Shown piece by piece: positions 16,758-25,733 of a DNA stretch of 64,000 nucleotides; the stretch's first letter is position 1, and the number at the start of each line of letters is the position of its first letter. Location of the stretch: the NCBI GenBank assembly GCA_902771635.1, contig CACXXW010000006.1, positions 1 to 64,000 on the forward strand. The letters run 5' to 3'. The notes beneath the pieces were generated by a model. It made no database searches, had not been told where the DNA came from, and was given only the letters and a program-made list of their open reading frames with translations. The position numbers and the translations under genes are program-made. This DNA comes from an uncultured Bacteroidia bacterium. Lineage in GTDB: Bacteria; Bacteroidota; Bacteroidia; Bacteroidales; F082.

Positions 16758-19280
16758 TCAAAACTCCATCACCAACTTCACGTTGACGTAACGTGGTGTC
16801 AAATAATTCGGGGCAGGATACTGAATGTTGTCGATATATTTCACCCAATTGTAGGAAACGACATTGGGAATGTCTAACAGATTGAAGACATCGACGCTAA
16901 CGAACATATTCCTTACATACCTCAACGGATTGCCCTTGCTGAAACTGCTGGCCTCGCTGATGAGCTGCTTGCTGAAGCCGATGTCGACACGGCGATAGGC
17001 TGGATAGCGGTTTGAAGGAAAATAGAAATCCGAACTATTTTCATTGACGGGCATGCCCATACCAAAGGTCAAGGTCATGTTGACACGCCATGTCGGGGCA
17101 TTGGGAATGTAATCTTGGAAAAACAGTGAGAAATTGACCAACTGATGGGAAGGACGGTAATGCCAACCCAAGGCAACAGTATCAGCCACTTGGTCATCGG
17201 TATGATTATAGAATGGCAGTTGATTCCCTTCGAAATCCACCAGAAAATAGTCGCCACGGATATCCTCCTTAGTCTGCATAATGGATAGGCTCGCCCAGCT
17301 GTCGACGCCCCTCACAAACTCACCATTCACCTTAAAATCAAGACCCGTTGCGTACGCTCTTGCCGATTGGTCCGCATAATAACGGATGCGCACGTTGTCG
17401 ATGTCATAAGGAATGACATGAGTGAACCACTTGAAATACAGCTCTGAGGTCAGGATGAAAGGTCGATTGAAGGCTCGGAACTTGAAATCGTTGCCTGCCA
17501 CAATCTGATAGGACTGCTGCACCTTAGCATCTTTAAAGAGACTGCCATCGCGGTTTCGAATTTCTCGATAGAATGGTGTTTGGTTATAGACACCGCCCGA
17601 CAAACGATACACCGTCTCATTCTTCTCATTTTCTGGCTTATAGGCGACGCCTGCCCTCGGACTGACATATACCTTATTATTATAGCCCCAGTAATTGGCC
17701 CTCAAGCCGCCCGTAATGACAAACTCACCTTCTTCTTTGTATGGAATTGTCCAAGAGTTCTGCACAAAACCATCAAGATTGTTGACAGAGAGCAAATTGT
17801 GGGATTTATGAACATAATCCATCCCAATCTCAGGCAATACGTCAGGATAGCTACCGATCACATCAAGGACATGAGGCAGACTATAACCCGCCGAGTCCAT
17901 TATCTGCCATTCATCCACCACATCATCAATTTCCTGATGTTGGAAGCGCAAGCCCCATTTCAGCAAACTGTTGTCGAAAGCGTAGAGACCTTTATGGTCG
18001 AGATTGTAAACCTGGGCATAGAAGCCGTTACGAGCATGTTTGGTAAGCGTGCCCACTTCGTGGTTTTCAATCACCTCGCCAAACTCTTCGGAGCCGAGAG
18101 AGGTGTTGCGCACACCGAAAAAATATTGCTCTCGGATATCGAAGGTCTCAGTTTCATAAGCAGAATAAGCCGAGGCAATCCATTTCAGGTTCAAGTCTTT
18201 ATTGGGTTTGTACGACAAGGTAAACGCGCCTAAGCCCGTTGTATAGTCATCAATCTCTTGACCGCTGAAATACACATTCAGTTGCAGCGGTACGTCAATG
18301 GTGCCGAAGTTGATTTTTGCATTTTGGGGAATCAACATGTAACGGTTCTTGGAATAATAGCCCAAAAACGACAAATCCCATTTCTCATTGAACCGGTAGT
18401 TGAACAAGGCTTGTGCATCGGTGAAATTGGGCTTGTAGTCGCCTTTGGTGTTCATCATACCCAATGCCAAAGCCGTGTTTTTGTAGCGTGCCCCAACCAA
18501 ATAGCTGAATTTCTCGTTTTTTGTCGCGCCTTCCACATGCGCTTCAGCGCCTAAAAGACTCAAGCTCAACGAGCCAGCGATTTCCTTAGGCGTTTTATAA
18601 GTCACATCAAGCACCGATGACATCTTGTCGCCATATTCGGCCGCGAAGCCACCTGCCGAGAATTCGATGTTGTTGACCAACTGCGAGTTGACAAAACTCA
18701 ATCCCTCCTGCTGTCCCGACCCGATAAGGAAAGGACGGTAGATTTCGATGCCGTTCACATAAATCAAGTTCTCGTCGAAATTGCCACCACGCACACGGTA
18801 TTGGGAACTCAATTCATTGTTCGACACCACGCCCGGTAAGGTCTTGATCAACGTTTCCACTCCTCCGCCCATCGTAGGCAGCATGGTGGCCTGTTTGGCA
18901 TCAAGACGCGTCAGGCTTGAGGCCTCGGTGCCGCGGTCACTGATGACGGCGTCGGGAAGCACTGTAGCAGTGGAATGCAACACCATGTCGAGCTTTCGTT
19001 TTTCGCCTTGTTTCAGTCGCACCGTAGCTTGTTTCTGCTCATAGCCGATGAACGAGAAATGGATGGTCCAAGTGGAATCCGACAACAACGACAATTCATA
19101 GTAGCCTCGCGAGTTGGTCGTGTAGCCCACCAAAAGCTCGGGTACCACCACATTGGCCATCTCGATGGGATGGCCCTGCTCGTCAATCACCTTGCCGTAT
19201 ACCGTAGCCGTCGGCAGCTGTTGTGCCGTGGCAAACAGAGATGACAACAAGAATGCTATGAGGATGAACTTCGCTCGCAT
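16758..19280 (-). CDS. TonB-dependent outer-membrane receptor
   Basis: Energy-coupled outer-membrane importer, 840 residues. After a signal peptide (ending ATAQQ) there is a CarboxypepD-reg-like Ig domain (about 22-110: TVYGKVIDEQGHPIEMANVVVP...GYYELSLL), then the plug (AVISDRGTEASSLTRLDAKQATMLPTMGGGVETLIKTLPGV...YRVRGGNFDENLIYVNGIEIY) and a 22-strand-type barrel ending YVNVKLVMEF. No SusD partner is adjacent and the SusC signatures are missing, so it is more likely a metal-chelate, vitamin or peptide receptor; the ligand is unknown. The ExbB/ExbD genes at 58992-61296 could energise it. Confidence 0.9.
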   Translation of the reverse strand: MRAKFILIAFLLSSLFATAQQLPTATVYGKVIDEQGHPIEMANVVVPELLVGYTTNSRGYYELSLLSDSTWTIHFSFIGYEQKQATVRLKQGEKRKLDMVLHSTATVLPDAVISDRGTEASSLTRLDAKQATMLPTMGGGVETLIKTLPGVVSNNELSSQYRVRGGNFDENLIYVNGIEIYRPFLIGSGQQEGLSFVNSQLVNNIEFSAGGFAAEYGDKMSSVLDVTYKTPKEIAGSLSLSLLGAEAHVEGATKNEKFSYLVGARYKNTALALGMMNTKGDYKPNFTDAQALFNYRFNEKWDLSFLGYYSKNRYMLIPQNAKINFGTIDVPLQLNVYFSGQEIDDYTTGLGAFTLSYKPNKDLNLKWIASAYSAYETETFDIREQYFFGVRNTSLGSEEFGEVIENHEVGTLTKHARNGFYAQVYNLDHKGLYAFDNSLLKWGLRFQHQEIDDVVDEWQIMDSAGYSLPHVLDVIGSYPDVLPEIGMDYVHKSHNLLSVNNLDGFVQNSWTIPYKEEGEFVITGGLRANYWGYNNKVYVSPRAGVAYKPENEKNETVYRLSGGVYNQTPFYREIRNRDGSLFKDAKVQQSYQIVAGNDFKFRAFNRPFILTSELYFKWFTHVIPYDIDNVRIRYYADQSARAYATGLDFKVNGEFVRGVDSWASLSIMQTKEDIRGDYFLVDFEGNQLPFYNHTDDQVADTVALGWHYRPSHQLVNFSLFFQDYIPNAPTWRVNMTLTFGMGMPVNENSSDFYFPSNRYPAYRRVDIGFSKQLISEASSFSKGNPLRYVRNMFVSVDVFNLLDIPNVVSYNWVKYIDNIQYPAPNYLTPRYVNVKLVMEF

Positions 19281-19342
19281 GAATGGATAACTGAAATTAT
19301 CGGGAAATATTATCTGTCAGAAGGGAATTGGCCTAATCAAAC

Positions 19343-19373
19343 AAAAAAAGCCGCTGCGCAAGGCACAGCAGCT
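19343..19373 (-). terminator. Terminator after rpmB
   Basis: On the minus strand GCTGCTGTGC-CTT-GCGCAGCGGC, with G-U pairs, followed by seven T. Confidence 0.75.
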
Positions 19374-19399
19374 CTGATATGGTTCACATTGGCAATAAA

Positions 19400-19642
19400 T
19401 TACCAACGCTCAAGGTTACCCTCTGCAGAAGCATCCAAGATGGCTTGGTAGATACCCTTCTTGTTGATGGTACGCATGCCAGCGGCTGAAACCTTCAGCA
19501 CAATCCATTCATCCCATTCCGGAACATAGAACTTCTTGATTTTCAGATTCGGTTCAAATGTTCTCTTGGTCTTTTTGTTGGAGTGAGAAACATTGTTGCC
19601 GTGCATGACCTTTTTTCCTGTAATTTGACAAACTTTTGACAT
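19400..19642 (-). CDS. rpmB: 50S ribosomal protein L28
   Basis: Large-subunit ribosomal protein bL28, 80 residues. The start MSKVCQITGKKVMHGNNVSHSNKKTKRTFEPNL is diagnostic, and the end VSAAGMRTINKKGI is conserved. In many Bacteroidota rpmB is followed by rpmG (L33); here a terminator and the TonB-receptor gene follow instead, so rpmG is elsewhere. It has its own -7 element (19691-19698). Confidence 0.97.
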   Translation of the reverse strand: MSKVCQITGKKVMHGNNVSHSNKKTKRTFEPNLKIKKFYVPEWDEWIVLKVSAAGMRTINKKGIYQAILDASAEGNLERW

Positions 19643-19690
19643 GACTCTTATCCTTTATTATTTACACTTGTCTATTTTTCTAACGGGCTG

Positions 19691-19698
19691 CAAAAATA
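19691..19698 (-). promoter_or_regulatory. -7 element TATTTTTG for rpmB
   Basis: Minus-strand TATTTTTG 49 bp before ATG 19642. Confidence 0.5.
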
Positions 19699-19773
19699 CA
19701 ATTTTTTTCTTTACCCAAAGCGTTTCTGAAAAATTTGTGTCAAAAAAAGTGCAATCGCTTTGATTTTCTATGC

Positions 19774-20682
19774 TCAACTCTTCATATGAACATCCATTTG
19801 TGGGAACGGAATGTTCAAACCTTCCTTGGCAAAAGTCTTGTAAACCTTTTCGTTCATGCTGAAAAATGTCGGCCAATAATCCGCTGAATTGACCCATGCA
19901 CGCACCGTGATATCAACAGAACTGCTGTTGAGTTTACCTAGTTCGATAAATGGTTCGGGCGACTTCAAAACTCGCCGATCCTCATCTAACAGCTGTCGCA
20001 ACACGGTCTTTGCCTTGTCGTAGTCATCACCGTATGCAATGGAGAACACCCAATCTACGCGACGCGTTTCCTGTTTCGAAAAAACGGTCATCACACCTGT
20101 GGCAAGAGGTCCATTGGGCAAAATCACCTCTTTGTTATCGGTTGTCAACAGATGTGTATTGAAGATTTGTATTTCATTCACTATACCTTCCATACCTTGC
20201 GCGGAAATAAAGTCACCCACCTTGAAAGGTCGGAACATGATGATCAGCACGCCGCCGGCAAAATTCTGCAACGTGCCGCCCAACGACATGCCCACTGCCA
20301 ATCCCGCCGAAGCCAACAATGCTACCAATGACGACGTATTAATGCCCAAGATGCCGACAATGGCCATAATGAGGAAGAAATTCAGCACCACAGCGACCAA
20401 ATTCGATAAGAAGCTATGCAAGGTGGCATCGGCATGGCGGCTCATCAGTCCATTAGACATCCATTTCTTAATCAGTTTGATGACCCAACGTCCCAAAAGA
20501 AGCACCACAATAGCGGCGAGTATCTTCAGTCCCAAGGGGACAACATAAGTCTTCACCAAATCGGGAAGCCACTCCGAGACAGGGGTTGTGGTCAGTTTTT
20601 GGATGCCTTCGGTTACGGTGGCAAGCGTGGAAGTGTCTTGTATTGTCTCTGAAACCTGAGTAACTATGCTGTCGTTTTCCAT
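19774..20682 (-). CDS. Small-conductance mechanosensitive channel, MscS family
   Basis: Inner-membrane tension-gated channel releasing solutes on hypo-osmotic shock. 302 residues: N-terminal soluble stretch, TM segments near LVKTYVVPLGLKILAAIVVLLLGRWVI and FLSNLVAVVLNFFLIMAIVGILGI, and the pore helix ALLASAGLAVGMSLGGTLQNFAGGVLIIMFRPFKVGDFI, which is the MscS signature, followed by the beta and C-terminal domains. ATG 20682 is used, not the ATG at 20772, because TACCTTTG at 20704-20711 lies between them. Divergent from the exosortase gene. Confidence 0.92.
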   Translation of the reverse strand: MENDSIVTQVSETIQDTSTLATVTEGIQKLTTTPVSEWLPDLVKTYVVPLGLKILAAIVVLLLGRWVIKLIKKWMSNGLMSRHADATLHSFLSNLVAVVLNFFLIMAIVGILGINTSSLVALLASAGLAVGMSLGGTLQNFAGGVLIIMFRPFKVGDFISAQGMEGIVNEIQIFNTHLLTTDNKEVILPNGPLATGVMTVFSKQETRRVDWVFSIAYGDDYDKAKTVLRQLLDEDRRVLKSPEPFIELGKLNSSSVDITVRAWVNSADYWPTFFSMNEKVYKTFAKEGLNIPFPQMDVHMKS

Positions 20683-20703
20683 ATTTCCGATATTTTTGAG
20701 ATG

Positions 20704-20711
20704 CAAAGGTA
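20704..20711 (-). promoter_or_regulatory. -7 element TACCTTTG for the MscS gene
   Basis: Minus-strand TACCTTTG 22 bp before ATG 20682. Confidence 0.55.
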
Positions 20712-20731
20712 CGGATAATTCATTTATTTCG

Positions 20732-20739
20732 TAATTTCG
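20732..20739 (+). promoter_or_regulatory. -7-like element TAATTTCG for the exosortase gene
   Basis: TAATTTCG differs from TAnnTTTG at one position and lies 17 bp before ATG 20756, so the leader would be very short. Confidence 0.4.
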
Positions 20740-20755
20740 CCCCAAAATTCTTTCC

Positions 20756-21385
20756 ATGAATCTAGAGCGCATTAAGGCCTATTATAAAAACCCGAAAAAT
20801 CGTAGCACAGTCAATGTGGGGCTTTTTATCGTGTTGATAATCAGCTTCCACTATCTCTATTTGGGTTGGCAGTCCGTAGACTATTGGCCTGTTGGAAATT
20901 GGGTTGAGAAACTTATGCTTTGGTCTGTCAATCTGGTCTATAGCCAATCCTGTTGGGTGCTCGACCATATTTTCTGCATTGACATTACCACCTTCGCCCC
21001 ACAACGAATTATTTCCGCCATCAACAAAGACGGCGGTTGGGCCATTGTCACCATCGCTCCCGAATGTGCCAGTTTGAAACAATGGTTGCACTGGCTCTTC
21101 CTCATGCTCTTGTTCCCCGGCCCATGGAAACACAAACTGTGGTACATTCCTGCAGGTCTGGTTATCATCGAATGGGCCAACGTGGTGCGTATCTGTGGCA
21201 TCATGCTCATGCAGATTGCATGGCCTAACATCCACATCCACCTTTTCGGTAACGACATTAATACCTTCCAACTCGCCCACGACTATATCTTTAAACTGTT
21301 CTTCTACCTCATCATCTTCCTCATGTGGGTGCTCTGGGTGGAAAAATTCTATAATCCGTCATTAAAAGCCAAACAACATGAATAA
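20756..21385 (+). CDS. Exosortase/archaeosortase family membrane protease-transpeptidase
   Basis: Integral membrane protein of 209 residues with about five to six hydrophobic helices. The family's catalytic triad is in the expected order: Cys104 in VTIAPECASLKQ, Arg145 in WANVVRICGIM, His175 in FQLAHDYIFK. Exosortases cut C-terminal sorting signals in the membrane and transfer the protein to a lipid or glycan; Bacteroidota versions exist as solitary types. No PEP-CTERM-like substrate and no exopolysaccharide genes are in the window. Its stop overlaps the ROK kinase start by 8 bp, so the two are translationally coupled. Confidence 0.8.
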   Translation: MNLERIKAYYKNPKNRSTVNVGLFIVLIISFHYLYLGWQSVDYWPVGNWVEKLMLWSVNLVYSQSCWVLDHIFCIDITTFAPQRIISAINKDGGWAIVTIAPECASLKQWLHWLFLMLLFPGPWKHKLWYIPAGLVIIEWANVVRICGIMLMQIAWPNIHIHLFGNDINTFQLAHDYIFKLFFYLIIFLMWVLWVEKFYNPSLKAKQHE

Positions 21386-22475
21386 TTCTCCTGTTATCTT
21401 TATCCTCGACGCTGGCGGCACGGGCTTCAAGTTCTCGGCCGTGCAAGACTGGCACGAAATCATCGAACCTTTCACCATTCCTTCGGCAGCTCCCACGTTG
21501 GAGGAAGTGCTTCAAAAACTCATCACGGGCTTCCATGAATGTGAGACTCGCTGTGGTGCCAAGGCGGCAGCCATCAGCTTCTGCTTCCCTGGTCCTGCCG
21601 ATTATCCCAACGGCATCATCGGCGACTTGGAGAACCTGCCCACTTTCCATGGCGGAGTACCGCTGAAAGCCATGCTTGAGAACGAATTCCAAGTGCCCGT
21701 CTACATCAACAACGACGGCGACCTATTTGCCTACGGCGAAGCCCTAAACGGCTTGCTGCCCGAAGTGAACAAACTGCTTGAGCAGCAACGCAACCCAAAA
21801 CGCTACAAGAACCTGTTAGGTGTCACCATCGGCACGGGTTTTGGCGGCGGCATAGTTATTAATAAGGTGTTGCTCAACGGCGACAACTCGGCAGGCGGTG
21901 AAATCAACCGTCACCGCAACCCGCTCTACCCCACCACCAGTGCCGAAGACAGCATCAGCATCCGGGCCGTGCGCCGCGTGTATGGCCGCGAGGCTGGCAT
22001 CGAGTTCGACAAAACGCCACATCCCTACGACATCTACAAGATAGCCATGGGACAGCTGCCTGGCGACAAGGAAGCAGCCTTAAAGTCGTGGAATGAAATG
22101 GCCACAGCCTTGGCCGATGTGTTGGCCAACGCCATTTCGCTCATCGATGGCATCATCGTCATCGGCGGTGGTTTGTCAGGAGCTTGGCCTGTCTTCATGC
22201 CCATGCTAATCAAAAAGATGAACGAGCCCTTTGCCGGCCTCAAGGACGGTCACTCATTTAGCCGAATGGAGACCGAAGCTTATAACCTAATGGATGCACA
22301 GGACATGATTCGCTTCACCGAAAAGTCGGGCAAGATGATCAAGGTACCGTTCAGCAACCAAGAAGTTTGGTACGACCCCACCAAGTGCGTCGGCGTGGGC
22401 GTCACCAAGCTCGGCACATCATCAGCAGTGGCCATTGGCGCGTATGCCTTTGCCATGGAACAGCTGAAAAAATGA
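21378..22475 (+). CDS. ROK family sugar kinase
   Basis: Cytosolic kinase-fold protein, 365 residues. ATP-site motifs: FILDAGGTGFKFSAV near the N-terminus, VYINNDGDLFAYGEAL, GVTIGTGFGGGIVIN, and IIVIGGGLSGAW. The ROK zinc motif (CxCGxxGCxE) is absent; a GDNSAGGEINRHRNP segment stands in its place. Substrate unknown: glucose or N-acetylated hexosamines are usual for the family. ATG 21378 lies inside the last codons of the exosortase gene. That coupling suggests it may phosphorylate a sugar used in surface attachment, but this is inference. Confidence 0.85.
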   Translation: MNNSPVIFILDAGGTGFKFSAVQDWHEIIEPFTIPSAAPTLEEVLQKLITGFHECETRCGAKAAAISFCFPGPADYPNGIIGDLENLPTFHGGVPLKAMLENEFQVPVYINNDGDLFAYGEALNGLLPEVNKLLEQQRNPKRYKNLLGVTIGTGFGGGIVINKVLLNGDNSAGGEINRHRNPLYPTTSAEDSISIRAVRRVYGREAGIEFDKTPHPYDIYKIAMGQLPGDKEAALKSWNEMATALADVLANAISLIDGIIVIGGGLSGAWPVFMPMLIKKMNEPFAGLKDGHSFSRMETEAYNLMDAQDMIRFTEKSGKMIKVPFSNQEVWYDPTKCVGVGVTKLGTSSAVAIGAYAFAMEQLKK

Positions 22476-22482
22476 CAACCTA

Positions 22483-22514
22483 CTGTAGAGACGCGCCATG
22501 GCGCGTCTCTACAG
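22483..22514. repeat. Perfect 32-bp palindrome, family A
   Basis: CTGTAGAGACGCGCC and its reverse complement around ATGG, starting 7 bp after the ROK stop. It can form a long hairpin and may end transcription. Confidence 0.9.
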
Positions 22515-22641
22515 CGTGCCAAATTATTTCACTTTTTTATATCCTTTTGACTATCAAAACCAAAAAACTTATCAACATGCATTGTTGATAAAATACGCTT
22601 TAAAAAGTCGATTTTTTAGAGCGACATATCCGCTTCTTTCT

Positions 22642-22649
22642 TAATTTCG
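22642..22649 (+). promoter_or_regulatory. -7-like element TAATTTCG for nrdJ
   Basis: TAATTTCG 65 bp before ATG 22714. The 238-bp gap from 22476 holds only the palindrome and this element; no cobalamin-riboswitch B12-box was seen. Confidence 0.4.
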
Positions 22650-22713
22650 CAAACTGAACGAGCGTCAGAAAAAACGCCATTGTTTTGCCCATAAGAGTTT
22701 AAAAACCAAAAAG

Positions 22714-25491
22714 ATGCGATCAAACCATACGCAATTGGAATTGGATGGAGACCTGTTTAGTGGCTTAAATGAAGCTCAAGAGCCCCAAGTTGAAGTTCAC
22801 CCTTACGACAAGATCATAGAGTCGCGGAAAAACACCACTTTCGCGGCCGAGCAGATCGAAAGTCAGGATGAAGTTCAGGTGGTTGAAAAAGAGCCGAAAA
22901 ATGATGAAGCCGCAAAGGTCGAATATCATGCCTATCCCATTGAGGAAGTGAAGGCTGCCGCCAAGGAATACTTCCATGGTGACGCATTGGCTGGTGATGT
23001 TTGGGCAAACAAATACGCGCTCAAGGATAGCGACGGCAACATCTACGAGCTCACTCCTGATGACATGCATCACCGCATCGCACGCGAGATTGCCCGCATC
23101 GAGCGCCGCTACCCCAACCCGATGAAGGAAGAGGAAATTTATGAGGTGCTGAAAGACTTCCGTTACATCGTGCCCCAAGGCAGCCCCATGACGGGCATCG
23201 GCAACGACTTCCAAATCTCATCGCTGTCGAACTGCTTTGTCATTGGCAACAACGGCGACTCCGATTCGTACGGTGGTATTATGAAGACCGACCAAGAGCA
23301 GGTGCAGCTGATGAAACGCCGTGGTGGCGTGGGTCACGACCTATCACACCTCCGTCCTTCCGGCAGCCCCGTGAAGAATTGCGCCCTCACCTCCACTGGT
23401 GTGGTGCCTTTCATGGAGCGCTTTTCCAATTCCACGAAGGAGGTCGCCCAAGACGGCCGTCGTGGCGCCCTGATGATGACCATCAGCATCAAGCACCCCG
23501 ATTCGGAAGCCTTCATCGATGCAAAAATGACACAAGGCCGGATTACCAACGCCAACATCTCGGTGCGTCTCACTGATGAGTTCATGCAATGTGTCAAGGA
23601 GAACAAGCCGTTCGTTCAGCAATATCCTATCGATTCACCCAACCCGAAATACACCAAGGAAATTGACGCACGCGCCTTGTGGAACAAAATCATCCACAAT
23701 GCTTGGCAGTCGGCCGAGCCCGGCGTGATGTTCTGGGACACTATCATCCGCGAGTCCATCCCCGACTGCTATGCCGACCTTGGTTTCAAGACCTTGAGTA
23801 CCAACCCCTGCGGCGAGATTCCGCTTTGTGCTTACGACAGCTGTCGCCTTTTGGCCATCAACCTTTATAGTTATGTCGACCACCCGTTCACGCCCGAGGC
23901 AAGATTCAACCACCAGCTTTTCTCAAAGCATGTGGCCATCGCCCAGCGCATGATGGATGACATTGTCGACCTTGAAATCGAGAAGGTGGACGGCATCCTG
24001 GCCAAAATCGCTGCCGACCCCGAAGACGACGAAGTGAAACGCACCGAAGCCAACCTCTGGAAAAACATCAAGGCCAAGTGCCTGCAAGGCCGTCGCACGG
24101 GTATCGGCATCACTGCCGAAGGCGACATGCTTGCTGCCCTGGGCAAGCGCTATGCCTCCGACGAGGCTATCGCTTTCTCGACAGAGATACAAAAGCTTTT
24201 GGCCTACAACGCCTACAAATCTTCGGTCAATTTGGCTGAAGAACGCGGCAAGTTCCCGATGTTCGATGCCAAACGCGAAGAGAACAACCCCTTCATCAAG
24301 CGTCTGCGCGCTTTGGATGAAGACCTCTACCAAAAGATGTGCCGTGTGGGTCGCCGCAACATCGCCATGCTGACCATCGCCCCTACAGGTACAGTCAGCA
24401 TTTGCACCCAAACCACCTCAGGCATTGAACCAGTCTTCATGGTGGCCTACAAACGCCGCCGCAAAGTGAACCCCAACGACAAGGATGTCCATGTCACCTT
24501 CACCGATGTGACAGGTAACTCGTTTGAGGAATACAATGTGTTCCACCACAAGTTCATCACTTGGCTTGAGGTGAATGGCTACAATGTCGAAGAAGTGTTG
24601 AAATACGACGATGAAAAACTCAATGCCGTCATCGCAAAATCACCCTACTACAAAGCCACGGCCAACGACATTGACTGGGTGAACAAGGTGAAGATGCAAG
24701 GCTCGATGCAGAAATGGGTCGACCACAGCATCAGCGTGACGGTCAATGTTCCAAAGGAAACCACGGAAGAACTAGTCAGCCAAATCTATATGACCGCTTG
24801 GGAGAGCGGCTGCAAAGGTATGACCATCTATCGTGACGGCTCGCGCGACGGCGTGCTGGTCTCCAAAGATGAAAAGAAAGACGGCCCTTCGACAAACTCA
24901 GGGACCTCAAATGATACCAAAGACAACGGCCGACCTGACGACATCCATGAAAACTCGGCCCCACCGCGTCCGAAAGAGTTGGAATGCGATGTGGTGCGCT
25001 TCCAGAACAACTACGAGAAATGGATTGCCTTCGTCGGCAAACTCCATGGAAAGCCATACGAAATCTTCTTGGGTAAGGCCGAAGACTTCTTCCTACCGCC
25101 TTACATCGAGAAGGGTGTCATCATCAAGGAGAAAATCAAAGGAGAGACTTCGCGTTATGACTTCCGCTATACTGACAAGGATGGTTATGAAGTGATGATG
25201 CAAGGTTTGTCACGCTCATTCAACAAGGAATACTGGAACTACGCCAAGCTCATCTCTGGCATCTTGCGCCACGGCATGCCCATCCAATATGTGATTGAAT
25301 TGGTACAGAATTTGAACGTGGAGGAAGAAAGCATCAACACTTGGAAGAATGGCATCGCGCGCGCTTTGAAGAAATATGTGCCCGATGGCATGGTTGACGA
25401 GAAAGAGAAATGCCCCACTTGTGGTGAAAAGCTTGTCTTCGAGGACGGCTGCAAGCACTGCCGCAATTGTGGTTACTCCAAGTGCGGATAG
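22714..25491 (+). CDS. nrdJ: Class II (adenosylcobalamin-dependent) ribonucleotide reductase
   Basis: Reduces ribonucleotides to deoxyribonucleotides with a B12-generated radical, oxygen-independently. 925 residues. An acidic N-terminal extension (1-75) is followed by the catalytic barrel: SSLSNCFVIGNNGDS, VGHDLSHLRPSGSPV, NPCGEIPL with the active-site Cys and Glu, RRNIAMLTIAPTGTVS, and GCKGMTIYRDGSRDGVL. A linker near 715-745 contains GPSTNSG from an inserted repeat. The C-terminus ends in a CPTCGEKL...CKHCRNCGYSKCG cysteine-rich, zinc-ribbon-like tail. Monocistronic, followed by a terminator. Confidence 0.95.
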   Translation: MRSNHTQLELDGDLFSGLNEAQEPQVEVHPYDKIIESRKNTTFAAEQIESQDEVQVVEKEPKNDEAAKVEYHAYPIEEVKAAAKEYFHGDALAGDVWANKYALKDSDGNIYELTPDDMHHRIAREIARIERRYPNPMKEEEIYEVLKDFRYIVPQGSPMTGIGNDFQISSLSNCFVIGNNGDSDSYGGIMKTDQEQVQLMKRRGGVGHDLSHLRPSGSPVKNCALTSTGVVPFMERFSNSTKEVAQDGRRGALMMTISIKHPDSEAFIDAKMTQGRITNANISVRLTDEFMQCVKENKPFVQQYPIDSPNPKYTKEIDARALWNKIIHNAWQSAEPGVMFWDTIIRESIPDCYADLGFKTLSTNPCGEIPLCAYDSCRLLAINLYSYVDHPFTPEARFNHQLFSKHVAIAQRMMDDIVDLEIEKVDGILAKIAADPEDDEVKRTEANLWKNIKAKCLQGRRTGIGITAEGDMLAALGKRYASDEAIAFSTEIQKLLAYNAYKSSVNLAEERGKFPMFDAKREENNPFIKRLRALDEDLYQKMCRVGRRNIAMLTIAPTGTVSICTQTTSGIEPVFMVAYKRRRKVNPNDKDVHVTFTDVTGNSFEEYNVFHHKFITWLEVNGYNVEEVLKYDDEKLNAVIAKSPYYKATANDIDWVNKVKMQGSMQKWVDHSISVTVNVPKETTEELVSQIYMTAWESGCKGMTIYRDGSRDGVLVSKDEKKDGPSTNSGTSNDTKDNGRPDDIHENSAPPRPKELECDVVRFQNNYEKWIAFVGKLHGKPYEIFLGKAEDFFLPPYIEKGVIIKEKIKGETSRYDFRYTDKDGYEVMMQGLSRSFNKEYWNYAKLISGILRHGMPIQYVIELVQNLNVEEESINTWKNGIARALKKYVPDGMVDEKEKCPTCGEKLVFEDGCKHCRNCGYSKCG
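24883..24906. repeat. GGCCCTTCGACAAACTCAGGGACC repeat inside nrdJ, family B
   Basis: A copy of the dispersed repeat reading in-frame as GPSTNSGT in a linker between the RNR core and the C-terminal domain. Confidence 0.75.
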
Positions 25492-25532
25492 TTTAATTGA
25501 ACAACAGTTGTTTTTTTATCTTCATAATGGCA

Positions 25533-25562
25533 GGTCGCCGGCGCAAGTCGGCGACCTTTTTT
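25533..25562 (+). terminator. Terminator after nrdJ
   Basis: GGTCGCCG - GCGCAAGT - CGGCGACC followed by TTTTTT. Confidence 0.85.
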
Positions 25563-25604
25563 GTACTACTTTTCACAAAGAACGACCAAAACCACACCAT
25601 ATCC

Positions 25605-25691
25605 CCTCATTGCGGGCTTGACCCGTAATCCCCTACGCGACAGGGATCCCCTTTAGCGCAGGGGATGGCGGATGTTTCTCCGCCATGAGGG
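25605..25691. repeat. ~88-bp TCATTGCGGGC..TTGACCCG element, family D
   Basis: Starts CCTCATTGCGGGCTTGACCCG and ends GGATGGCGGATG...CGCCATGAGGG, with internal inverted arms. A second copy is at 41481-41568. Both are intergenic. Confidence 0.7.
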
Positions 25692-25733
25692 TAAATGGGT
25701 AAGAGTAATGCCTAGCAGTGACGCAATGCGACA

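Noticed and set aside
22476..22713. Cobalamin riboswitch before the B12-dependent reductase
   Set aside because: I looked for the B12-box and its helices and saw only a palindromic repeat and a -7-like element.
24850..24960. Intein or mobile insert in nrdJ
   Set aside because: The extra segment is only a short low-complexity linker containing a repeat; no splicing motifs.
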